This document shows, piece by piece, positions 1 through 5,372 of a stretch of 7,843 bases of DNA. The stretch lies in NCBI GenBank assembly GCA_016210425.1, contig JACQUE010000166.1, positions 1 to 7,843 on the forward strand, in the 5' to 3' direction. Under the pieces are notes generated by a model, which saw only the letters and a program-made list of their open reading frames with translations, searched no databases and was not told where the DNA came from. The DNA comes from Chloroflexota bacterium. Its GTDB lineage: Bacteria; Chloroflexota; Dehalococcoidia; JACQUE01. A program made the position numbers and the translations under genes. Numbering within the stretch: position 1 is the stretch's first letter; every line of letters starts with the position of its first letter.

Positions 1-428
1 AGGGTGGCGCTATCGTCACCATCGGCTCGGTCAACACCTTCCGCGGCGCCGGCGGCTGGCCCTATCCCGCGGCCTGCGGCGCCCTGTTGGGGATGACGCG
101 CTGTCTAGCGATGGAGCTCGCTCCCTATAAGATCCGCGTCAACCTGGTCGGCATGGGCACGACGCACACCGAGTCTCTGGAGGAGCTCTCGGGCGGGCGC
201 GAGGCCCAGGACATGAGCGCCGCCAGCATACCCCTAGCACGCGTCGGCTGGCCTAGGGACACGGCTCCCATCGTCGTCTGGCTCTGCTCCGACGAGTCGG
301 AATACGTGACCGGCGAGACCATCACCGCCGATGGCGGCTGGATCTACACCCACTGGCTGGGCGGCGTCGACCTTAACCTGAGAGCATACCGTGCGAAGCC
401 GAAGGCTCTCTGGACAGAGAAGCCCTAG
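1..428 (+). CDS. SDR-family oxidoreductase, 3' part only, with a non-canonical active site
   Basis: The gene enters from the left edge in the frame starting at position 3; 141 residues are visible up to a TAG at 426-428. The fragment matches the C-terminal half of classical NAD(P)-dependent SDR enzymes. It has the strand ending IVTIGS with the candidate catalytic Ser (fragment residue 9), a Tyr 12 residues later (residue 21), the following helix with the ELAPYKIRVN signature, and a C-terminal VTGETITADGGW stretch typical of the family's last strand. The Rossmann TGxxxGxG motif would lie upstream, outside the window. Oddity: the YxxxK active-site motif reads Y-P-A-A-C, so the catalytic and cofactor-binding Lys is Cys (codon TGC at 75-77). 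The usual N-x-x-x-P-G after IRVN is also altered (NLVGMG). It may be a non-catalytic or divergent SDR. The substrate cannot be told. The next gene starts 11 bases downstream, so the two are probably co-transcribed. Confidence 0.88.
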   Translation, partial: GGAIVTIGSVNTFRGAGGWPYPAACGALLGMTRCLAMELAPYKIRVNLVGMGTTHTESLEELSGGREAQDMSAASIPLARVGWPRDTAPIVVWLCSDESEYVTGETITADGGWIYTHWLGGVDLNLRAYRAKPKALWTEKP

Positions 429-439
429 AGGAGGAGAAG

Positions 440-1000
440 ATGCGACCTTATCCCGACGAGCTTATACAGGGCATGCGCTGGTCACTGCAAAACGTGATCG
501 TGCCGGAGCTGACCAGCGACTGGGCCAAGAGCGTGGCCGGCTCGCTGAACCGCCTCCTGGCCATCGTAGAGGTGCGCTGGCAGAAAGAGGCGGCCTACCT
601 TATCCAGGACACCCAGGAGATGGGGGAACTCTTCCGCACCCTCAGCAAGGCCTTCAGGGAGGCGCCACTCTCCGGCCAGGCCGCCCTCGGGGCGCTGGCG
701 AAGGAGATGCAGCAGACCCTGACGACGGCCCATCGGGCCGAGGGCGAGTACCCGTCTGTGCCCGTCCTGACCGGGGAGAACGCCGCCTATCGCCAGACGC
801 TCTGCAACGTCATCGAGGGCATGAAGGACGCGGCCAAGAACGGCGCCAGCAAGGAGACGCTGGACGGCCTGCGCCACCAGGTGCGCCTCTTCCTGCGCCG
901 CCAGACGGACCGCGACAGCGAGCTGGCCCAGGCGACCTTCGGGCGGCCGGTGCAGCCTCCGCCGCCCCAGCCCACGGCGCGAGCCACTGCCGGCCAGTAG
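440..1000 (+). CDS. Unrecognised helical 186-aa protein between SDR and kinase-like genes
   Basis: I do not recognise a characterised family. The ATG at 440 is preceded by a strong ribosome site (GAGGAGAAG, 429-437), and the gene sits 11 bases after the SDR stop and 26 bases before the kinase-like gene, so it looks like the middle gene of an operon. The protein appears soluble and mostly alpha-helical: amphipathic stretches rich in Leu, Ala, Glu, Arg and Gln, no signal peptide, no membrane segment, and one Cys. The N-terminus begins MRPYPDELIQG and continues as a helix with VIVPELTSDWAKS. The last 20 or so residues are a Pro/Gln/Ala-rich, probably disordered tail (PPPPQP, about residues 173-178). 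By memory, proteins with a similar start occur beside ACAD10-like phosphotransferase genes in other bacteria, which would make it a partner of the next gene; that is inference. Codon use resembles its neighbours. Confidence 0.8.
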   Translation: MRPYPDELIQGMRWSLQNVIVPELTSDWAKSVAGSLNRLLAIVEVRWQKEAAYLIQDTQEMGELFRTLSKAFREAPLSGQAALGALAKEMQQTLTTAHRAEGEYPSVPVLTGENAAYRQTLCNVIEGMKDAAKNGASKETLDGLRHQVRLFLRRQTDRDSELAQATFGRPVQPPPPQPTARATAGQ

Positions 1001-1026
1001 AGAATTCGTAGAGACTGGAGAGAACG

Positions 1027-2025
1027 ATGAATAGAGATGCTGTTGAAGCCTCCTTCCGAGAGCATATGCCCGAGAGGAAGAACCTGCGGGTGGCCAACCT
1101 CTTTCGCAACGTGGGCGGCATGTCCCGCCAGACCTACTTCGCCGACCTGGAGTGGGAGGAAGGCGGCCAGAAGCGCCAGCAGCGCTACACCGTCCGCATG
1201 AACCACCCCGGCGGTCTGGTGGTGCCGGTGCCGCTGTGGTGGGAGTACCGCTGCCACAAGGCCCTTTACGGCACGGAGATCCCCGTAGCCCAGGCCCTCT
1301 GGTACGAGGAGGATGCCCCCTGGGAGCCCGGCACCTCCTCCTACATCCGCGAACACATCGAGGGCGTCTCAACACCGGCCCGCCTCTACTCGCCGGAGGA
1401 GACGGCGCTGCGGGCCAAGATCGGCTACGACTTCGCCGAGATGCTGGCCCGCGTCCATATGCTGGACTGGAAGAAGGCCGGCTTCGACCAGTTCATGGAG
1501 GTCCCCAAGGACGACGTGGACTGCGCCATGCACCGCCAGCGCCACTGGAAGAAGAACTACGAGGATAACCGCCTCGAGCCCAGGCCAGCCGTGACGGAGC
1601 TCTACGCCTGGCTGGAGGAGAACGCCCCCAAGAAGGTGGAGCGGGTGTCGCTCGTCTGGGGCGACGTGGGCGTCGGCAACTTCATCTTCCACGGCGACAA
1701 GATCGTCGCCCTCACCGACTTCGAGCAGTCGCACCTGGGTGACCCCCTGAAGGACTGGGCTTCCGCCCTCTGGCGCGGCGTCGGCAGCCTGCTGCCCCGC
1801 GAGGAGCTCTTCCGCCGCTACGAGGAGGTCAGCGGCATCAAGGTGAACGAGGAGAGCGTCCGCTACTATACGATCTTCATCAACACCGAGTACACCACCA
1901 CCTGCAACTTCCCGCTGAAGAACAACTACCTGCCCAGCAAGGACAAGGATGCCACCATAGCCTCGCTTACGCTAAGCGTCCCCTACGTGTGCCCCGACCG
2001 CGGGCTGCGAGAGATGGGGTACTAG
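1027..2025 (+). CDS. APH/ACAD10-like phosphotransferase family protein (kinase fold)
   Basis: This 332-aa protein has the layout of the aminoglycoside phosphotransferase / choline kinase-like superfamily. The N-lobe has a Gly-containing loop (GGMSRQTY, about residues 29-36), a strand RYTVRMNHPGG and a helix with an EYRCHKALYG motif. The hinge reads YIREHIEGV. The C-lobe has the catalytic loop WGDVGVGN (Asp213, Asn218) and the metal-binding LTDFEQSHLGDP (Asp231), followed by DWA. The W-G-D variant in place of H-G-D and the N-lobe pattern resemble the bacterial ACAD10/ACAD11-like kinase subgroup rather than antibiotic-resistance enzymes. The likely role is phosphorylation of a small hydroxylated metabolite, possibly a hydroxyacyl-CoA, but the substrate is not shown by the sequence. 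The start is supported by GGAGAG at 1017-1022. It is the last gene of the run and is followed by a strong hairpin terminator. Confidence 0.85.
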   Translation: MNRDAVEASFREHMPERKNLRVANLFRNVGGMSRQTYFADLEWEEGGQKRQQRYTVRMNHPGGLVVPVPLWWEYRCHKALYGTEIPVAQALWYEEDAPWEPGTSSYIREHIEGVSTPARLYSPEETALRAKIGYDFAEMLARVHMLDWKKAGFDQFMEVPKDDVDCAMHRQRHWKKNYEDNRLEPRPAVTELYAWLEENAPKKVERVSLVWGDVGVGNFIFHGDKIVALTDFEQSHLGDPLKDWASALWRGVGSLLPREELFRRYEEVSGIKVNEESVRYYTIFINTEYTTTCNFPLKNNYLPSKDKDATIASLTLSVPYVCPDRGLREMGY

Positions 2026-2038
2026 GCAACATCTGGAG

Positions 2039-2077
2039 CAGAAAGAGGGACGGGCTGATGGCCCGTCCCTCTTTCTG
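2039..2077. terminator. Strong hairpin terminator, probably bidirectional
   Basis: A perfect 17-bp stem pairs 2039-2055 with 2061-2077 around a five-base loop (TGATG). The loop-side half of the stem is GC-rich (GGGACGGGC) and the base is AGAAAG/CTTTCT, so each strand ends in a pyrimidine-rich, T-containing arm. There is no long free T tract. It lies 13 bases after the kinase-like stop and between two converging genes, so it can serve both the plus-strand operon and the minus-strand DUF2269-like gene ending at 2145. Confidence 0.85.
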
Positions 2078-2144
2078 TCATCTGGCCAAGGCAGGGCGTC
2101 TATCTCTAGCCTCCTGCCGCAGGCTGTTGGCTTTCGGCGGTTAT

Positions 2145-2576
2145 TCAGAAGGGTTTGAAGACCATGAACACTACAATGAGCGCAACGATGAGAACCTGGC
2201 CAACGAGAGGTGGGCCTGGATTGGCAAAGGCTTTGGTCAGTTCGGCCGTCATCTCGCCCTTTGCAGCATAGGTCGGGCAACATGTAACCTACCGCGACCA
2301 CAAGGCGCCCGGCGAATACGGCCCAGGACGCCAGTACCCAACTCGTCCCCAGTAAGCCATAGCCCTGGCGCCACGCCAGGATGGCTCCCGTTGCTCCGGC
2401 GATATGGCACCCTGTAGGGAGAAGAAAGTCCCGAAGAATACAGCGTAGTCCAGGGTGAGGCGTATGAAGGCTACGTCTTTTGAGTGCGAAGCCCGCATCA
2501 TGAGCACATTAACAGCCACAACGCCGGCGATGAACCAGAGGACGGCCATGATGTGAAAGAACACAAGATAAGTCAT
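2145..2576 (-). pseudogene. DUF2269-like small integral membrane protein, disrupted by two frameshifts
   Basis: On the minus strand an ATG at 2576-2574 follows a good ribosome site (TAGGAGA, seven bases upstream) and opens a membrane protein beginning MTYLVFFHIMAVLWFIAGVV. The frame holds for 56 codons to about 2410. There, in a GGG run, one base is missing: the -1 frame (2409-2278, 44 codons) continues as HIAGATGAILAWRQG...WVLASWAVFAGRLVVAVGYML. At a CCC run (2277-2275) one base is extra, and the original frame resumes with PTYAAKGEMT... and ends VALIVVFMVFKPF, stop TGA 2147-2145. Spliced together it is 143 aa with four predicted membrane helices and the H-near-N-terminus and TG layout of DUF2269-type proteins. 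Without the shifts the first frame runs into unrelated sequence and stops at 2289. The function of the family is unknown. The defects are either a young pseudogene or assembly/sequencing indels; both lie in three-base homopolymers. Confidence 0.75.
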
Positions 2577-2666
2577 TGTTGCATCTCCTAAATAATATGC
2601 CGGCCATCGTTCCAGAATGCTAGCAAATCTGTCAATACATGGTTGAATTGTAGTTCGGCCCAAACC

Positions 2667-2696
2667 TTGACACCTTAGCCGCCCCCTCCCTATAAT
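2667..2696 (+). promoter_or_regulatory. Perfect consensus sigma70-type promoter for yceD-rpmF
   Basis: TTGACA (2667-2672) and TATAAT (2691-2696) both match the consensus at six of six positions, with an 18-base spacer. The predicted transcription start is about 2703, giving a leader of roughly 25 bases that carries the ribosome site AGGAAAGGTGG (2708-2718) just before the yceD ATG at 2728. The surrounding intergenic stretch is AT-richer than the genes. Confidence 0.85.
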
Positions 2697-2727
2697 TAGG
2701 GAGTCCCAGGAAAGGTGGCCTTCTATC

Positions 2728-3264
2728 ATGCGTTTCAACGTTGCCCAGCTACTTAAAGAGCCCATAGGGGCCAGCAGAGCATACGATACTGCCGAGGAAG
2801 GTCCTGCCCTCAACGAAGGCGGCAAACGGTCGTTCGTGCAGGGAGATGTCTCGCTCCTGCGCCTTGATCGGGGCATCCTGGTTGAGGGACGGCTGCGGCT
2901 TGCTGTGGAGGAGGAATGCAGCCGCTGCCTGGAGCCCTTCATCCAGTCGGTCGCCATCGAACTGCAGGAGATATACCTTCCCACCATCGACATCGTGACG
3001 GGGCTGCCCCTGCCGATTGACAGGGAGTCCGACGCCTTCTACATCGGCCACAACCACGAGATCGACCTGACCGAGGCCGTGCGACAGTACGGGCTCCTAA
3101 ACACGCCGCTGAAGTTCCTATGCCGGCCCGATTGTGCGGGCTTCTGCCCCGGCTGTGGCGCCGACCTGAACAGGACCACCTGCCGCTGCGTCAAAGAGGA
3201 GGAGCAGCAGATGGCCACAGTGAGGGTTGTGGCCGCTGGCCGCCAGCGAAGACGAACAAACTGA
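2728..3264 (+). CDS. yceD: YceD family protein (DUF177), large-subunit rRNA accumulation factor
   Basis: This 178-aa protein matches the DUF177/YceD family by sequence and by its place directly before rpmF, the conserved neighbourhood in most bacteria. In E. coli YceD affects 23S rRNA accumulation. Visible hallmarks are the CSRCLEPF motif (Cys64, Cys67) following a beta-rich N-terminal part (VSLLRLDRGILVEGRL), the acidic EIDLTEAVRQYGLLNTPLKFLC segment (residues 111-132), and a C-terminal Cys cluster: Cys132, Cys136, Cys140, Cys143, Cys152 and Cys154. That cluster looks able to bind zinc, as in many non-enterobacterial members. The last 20 residues are basic (GRQRRRTN) after a Glu/Gln stretch. 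The ATG at 2728 has a good ribosome site ten bases upstream and directly follows the consensus promoter. rpmF starts 16 bases after the stop. Confidence 0.9.
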   Translation: MRFNVAQLLKEPIGASRAYDTAEEGPALNEGGKRSFVQGDVSLLRLDRGILVEGRLRLAVEEECSRCLEPFIQSVAIELQEIYLPTIDIVTGLPLPIDRESDAFYIGHNHEIDLTEAVRQYGLLNTPLKFLCRPDCAGFCPGCGADLNRTTCRCVKEEEQQMATVRVVAAGRQRRRTN

Positions 3265-3280
3265 GAGGTAATAAGGTCTT

Positions 3281-3475
3281 ATGGGAGCGCTTCCAAAAAG
3301 GAAAACATCGAAAGCCCGGAAAGGCGAGCGCCGCAGTCACCTGCAGTTGAAGACTCTCCCCCTTTCCCCATGCCCTCACTGCCGCACCCTCAGGCCGACC
3401 CACCGGGTCTGCCCCAACTGCGGCACGTACGCCGGACGGGAGATCGTCAGGGTTAAGGGGCCCGCCGCCGACTAA
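3281..3475 (+). CDS. rpmF: 50S ribosomal protein L32, zinc-binding form
   Basis: This 64-aa basic protein is a complete bL32. It has the N-terminal signature ALPKRKTSKARKGERRSH (family form AVPKRKTSKSRRxxRRSH) and four zinc-ligand cysteines, C31-P-H-C34 and C44-P-N-C47, so it is the zinc-containing (C+) version; no zinc-free paralogue is present in the window. L32 is a component of the large ribosomal subunit near the peptidyl-transferase centre. The ribosome site GAGAGGTAA (3263-3271) begins within the yceD stop codon, so the two genes are translationally close and share the upstream consensus promoter. A gap of 105 bases follows before fabD. Confidence 0.97.
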   Translation: MGALPKRKTSKARKGERRSHLQLKTLPLSPCPHCRTLRPTHRVCPNCGTYAGREIVRVKGPAAD

Positions 3476-3521
3476 GCTCCACATTTTCCGCACAACAGCC
3501 GCTACCATTTCCCATCTCCGG

Positions 3522-3530
3522 TGTTATACT
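3522..3530 (+). promoter_or_regulatory. Extended -10 promoter candidate before fabD
   Basis: TGTTATACT contains an extended -10 element, TG at 3522-3523 and TATACT (five of six) at 3525-3530. No good -35 box is found 17-18 bases upstream (CTACCA or GCTACC), which an extended -10 promoter can tolerate. Transcription would start near 3537, about 44 bases before the fabD GTG. It would allow fabD to be expressed independently of yceD-rpmF. Confidence 0.45.
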
Positions 3531-3580
3531 CCTTGAAACACCGGTCCAGATCAGCATTAACCTACGATTGGAGGGGGCCT

Positions 3581-4534
3581 GTGTCGGCGGACATAAACCC
3601 AGCCAGCAACGGATCAGCCAAGGTCGCCTGCGTCTTCCCCGGCCAGGGCTCACAGGCCATCGGGATGGGGCAAGACCTCTACAATGAGTTTAAGTCGGCG
3701 CGCGACGTCTTCGCGGAGGCCGACGAGACCCTCAAGTTCCCCTTGAGTCGCCTCTGCTTTGAGGGCCCAGAGGACGACCTGCGCCAGACGGTGAACCTTC
3801 AGCCCGCCATCATGACGGTGAGTTGGGCCTGCTACCGGGCTGCTCAGGAGGCGGGCAAGGTCAACGGACACTTCGCTTACACGGCCGGCCACAGCCTAGG
3901 CGAATACACCGCCCTCGTCGCCTCTCAGTCCATCTCCTTCAGCGACGCCCTGCGCCTCGTGAGGGAGCGCGGTCGGCTGATGCAGATGGCGGGCGAGATG
4001 ACGCCGAGCGGTATGGTCGCCATACTCGGCCTGGATGAGAGTATTGTCGAGGAGATCTGCCGGGAGACAGGGGCGCAGATCGCCAATATAAACTCGCCGG
4101 GGCAGATAGTGGTCAGTGGGGCCAAAGAGGCCGTAGCGATGGTCATGGACCTGGGTCGCGCCCGCGGCGCCCGCAAGTGCGTGCCCCTCGCCGTCAGCGG
4201 AGCCTTCCACTCCCATATCATGCGCCCCGCCCAGGAGGGTATAGCCGAGGCCGTCGGCAGCACACGCTTCCGCGACCCGATCGTCCCCGTGATAGCCAAC
4301 AGCACGGCCAATCCCATGGTGGAGGCCGAGCAGATCCGCGATGAGCTCGTCGCCCAGCTCTGCAACTGCGTTCACTGGACCCGCTCGGTGGAGTACATGG
4401 TGGGAGCCGGCGTCTCCACCTTCGTCGAAATAGGACCGGGGCGCGTCCTCACCGGACTTATCCATCGCATAAACGGCGAGGTTGACCTCCTCAATATCGA
4501 TAGCGCGAAGGCCATTCATAGCCTCGCGTCTTAG
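3581..4534 (+). CDS. fabD: Malonyl-CoA:acyl-carrier-protein transacylase
   Basis: FabD transfers malonyl from CoA to the phosphopantetheine arm of ACP, supplying the extender unit for type II fatty-acid synthesis in the cytosol. I place the start at GTG 3581, behind a strong ribosome site (GGAGG at 3570-3574, six bases away), giving 317 aa, close to the usual 310. An in-frame GTG at 3521 exists but lies inside the promoter candidate and would add 20 non-conserved residues. Visible motifs are FPGQGSQ (residues 19-25), the nucleophile elbow GHSLGEY with Ser105, the RERGRLMQ arginine region that binds the malonyl carboxylate, VSGAFHSHIM with catalytic His210, and the C-terminal VEIGPGRVLTGL. Its partner acpP lies two genes downstream, with nusB between. 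plsX, fabH and fabG, commonly adjacent, are absent here. Confidence 0.96.
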   Translation: MSADINPASNGSAKVACVFPGQGSQAIGMGQDLYNEFKSARDVFAEADETLKFPLSRLCFEGPEDDLRQTVNLQPAIMTVSWACYRAAQEAGKVNGHFAYTAGHSLGEYTALVASQSISFSDALRLVRERGRLMQMAGEMTPSGMVAILGLDESIVEEICRETGAQIANINSPGQIVVSGAKEAVAMVMDLGRARGARKCVPLAVSGAFHSHIMRPAQEGIAEAVGSTRFRDPIVPVIANSTANPMVEAEQIRDELVAQLCNCVHWTRSVEYMVGAGVSTFVEIGPGRVLTGLIHRINGEVDLLNIDSAKAIHSLAS

Positions 4535-4546
4535 CGCCGCTTCCCC

Positions 4547-4576
4547 TTGGCGCACCGCACGCTGCTATGTTATGCT
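4547..4576 (+). promoter_or_regulatory. Promoter candidate before nusB
   Basis: A -35-like TTGGCG (4547-4552) is followed after 18 bases by TATGCT (4571-4576), preceded by TG at 4568-4569 to make an extended -10 (TGTTATGCT). This differs by one base from the TGTTATACT before fabD. It lies in the 83-base fabD-nusB gap, with transcription expected near 4583. A weak five-base hairpin (GCGCC 4534-4538 with GGCGC 4549-4553) overlaps the -35. Confidence 0.45.
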
Positions 4577-4617
4577 AACAAGCTGGGGGGTGAAGCCCGT
4601 CGGCGGAGGATTTCGGA

Positions 4618-5055
4618 ATGGCCGGCATAAGGCGCAAAGCTCGACAGGTCGCCTTGCAGGCCCTCTTCGAGGTAGATTTCACGCGACACGACCCCGCTGA
4701 AACCATGGAGCGCCGGTTGCAAGAGACTCCCCTCCCGGAAGAGGCGGCTGCCTTCGCCAGGGAGCTTGTATCAGGAGTCCTCCAAAACAGGGCTCGCATC
4801 GACGATGCCGTCGCTGCGGCAGCTCCCCTCTGGCCCCTAGACCAGTTGGCGCCCGTGGATCGGAATATCCTTCGACTTGCTGCCTATGAGATGCTTTTCG
4901 GGCCGAAGATCTCACCCAAAGTAGCCATAAACGAGGCAGTGGAGCTGGCAAAGACCTTCGGCGGCGACAGCTCGGCCAAGTTCGTCAACGGCGTGCTGGG
5001 GGCTATCGAGAAGAAGGGCTCGCCCGCCGGTTCGGCTAAGGCGGGAAGAGGCTAA
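4618..5055 (+). CDS. nusB: Transcription antitermination factor NusB
   Basis: NusB binds boxA RNA with S10 (NusE) and takes part in rRNA operon antitermination. The 145-aa protein has the family's full length and all-helical plan. It has the N-terminal basic helix [14 protein letters not shown] (residues 5-18), which carries the RNA-binding arginines, the central [20 protein letters not shown] (73-92), then [19 protein letters not shown] (98-116) and [10 protein letters not shown] (121-130). The final 15 residues are a Gly/Ala/Lys tail. The ATG at 4618 follows GGAGGA (4605-4610) at seven bases. It sits inside a fatty-acid gene cluster between fabD and acpP (23 bases to acpP), an unusual position for nusB, which more often accompanies ribH, dxs or efp. 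It could be driven by its own promoter and by read-through from fabD. Confidence 0.95.
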   Translation: MAGIRRKARQVALQALFEVDFTRHDPAETMERRLQETPLPEEAAAFARELVSGVLQNRARIDDAVAAAAPLWPLDQLAPVDRNILRLAAYEMLFGPKISPKVAINEAVELAKTFGGDSSAKFVNGVLGAIEKKGSPAGSAKAGRG

Positions 5056-5078
5056 TAGCACCAGAAGGAGATGATTAA

Positions 5079-5339
5079 GTGGCCACCGTTTTTGAGCGAA
5101 TGAGGAAGATCATCGTCGACCAGTTGGGAGTCTCTGAGGAAGAAGTGAACCCAGCCTCCTCCTTTGTGGACGATCTGAACGCCGACTCCCTTGACCTAGT
5201 CGAGCTAATCATGTCGATGGAGGAGGAGTTTAGCGACGGTGCTAAGCCCCTGGAGATCTCCGACGATGACGCGGAGAAGATCCGGACGGTCCAGGATGCC
5301 ATCGACTACCTTAAGGAGCATGGCATAGAGGACCAATAA
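5079..5339 (+). CDS. acpP: Acyl carrier protein
   Basis: This is an 86-aa, strongly acidic carrier protein. The phosphopantetheine attachment site is Ser37 in [14 protein letters not shown], an almost exact copy of the family signature. Helix I ([15 protein letters not shown]), the [14 protein letters not shown] loop and helix IV ([13 protein letters not shown]) are all recognisable. The segment after helix [21 protein letters not shown], is about five residues longer than in E. coli ACP (EFDTEIPDEEAEKI). ACP carries the growing acyl chain for FabD and the other Fab enzymes. The start is GTG at 5079, supported by AGAAGGAG (5063-5070) eight bases upstream and by the N-terminus aligning with family members. 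It lies 23 bases after nusB and 33 bases before tatA. Confidence 0.97.
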   Translation: MATVFERMRKIIVDQLGVSEEEVNPASSFVDDLNADSLDLVELIMSMEEEFSDGAKPLEISDDDAEKIRTVQDAIDYLKEHGIEDQ

Positions 5340-5351
5340 GATATCTATGCC
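5322..5351 (+). repeat. Inverted repeat spanning the acpP stop codon
   Basis: GGCATAG (5322-5328) and CTATGCC (5345-5351) can form a seven-base-pair hairpin around a 16-base loop that includes the acpP stop codon. There is no T tract, so it is not a standard terminator. It could act as an mRNA processing or stability element between the abundant acpP message and tatA, or it may be chance. Confidence 0.3.
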
Positions 5352-5359
5352 GGCCTACC

Positions 5360-5371
5360 GGGGAGGTCCCC
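5360..5371 (+). promoter_or_regulatory. tatA ribosome binding site within a small GC hairpin
   Basis: GGGG-AGGT-CCCC lies directly before the tatA ATG at 5373. The Shine-Dalgarno core (GGGGAGG, 5360-5366) forms one arm plus the loop of a possible four-base-pair G-C hairpin, which could limit translation of tatA relative to acpP. It also decides the tatA start. The hairpin is short, so any effect is uncertain. Confidence 0.45.
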
Positions 5372-5372
5372 A

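Noticed and set aside
391..1011. Plus-strand 206-codon ORF overlapping the 186-aa gene in another frame
   Set aside because: Composition is Arg/Gly/Pro/Ala low-complexity and there is no ribosome site; the 440 start has a strong one.
482..1375. Long minus-strand ORF (297 codons) opposite the helical protein and kinase genes
   Set aside because: Arg/Gly/Pro-rich composition typical of a GC-rich antisense shadow; the plus-strand genes have ribosome sites and recognisable motifs.
1027..2025. Aminoglycoside resistance gene
   Set aside because: The APH fold is shared by many metabolite kinases; the WGD catalytic loop and N-lobe pattern fit the ACAD10-like group, and the context is metabolic with no mobile element.
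2108..2125. Small inverted repeat AGCCT/AGGCT near the 3' end of the DUF2269-like gene
   Set aside because: Five base pairs with no following T run on either strand; likely chance beside the much stronger hairpin at 2039-2077.
1989..2417. 142-codon plus-strand ORF after the kinase-like gene
   Set aside because: It runs through the terminator hairpin and antisense to the DUF2269-like gene; no ribosome site and no recognisable domain.
2607..2635. Minus-strand promoter for the DUF2269-like gene with TTGACA at 2635-2630
   Set aside because: The -35 is perfect but no acceptable -10 lies at 16-18 bases (best is AACGAT, three of six); the TATTAT at 2597-2592 is too far from it and almost on the ribosome site.
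2289..2993. A 234-codon minus-strand ORF overlapping yceD
   Set aside because: Its first 139 codons are the antisense of yceD and the promoter, and low-complexity Arg/Ser. Only the part from 2576 downward is real, as the first segment of the frameshifted DUF2269-like gene.
4534..4553. Hairpin after fabD as a terminator
   Set aside because: Only five base pairs and no T tract; the stretch reads better as part of the nusB promoter region.
3896..4555. 219-codon minus-strand ORF opposite fabD
   Set aside because: fabD has all catalytic motifs in frame; the antisense ORF shows no family signature.
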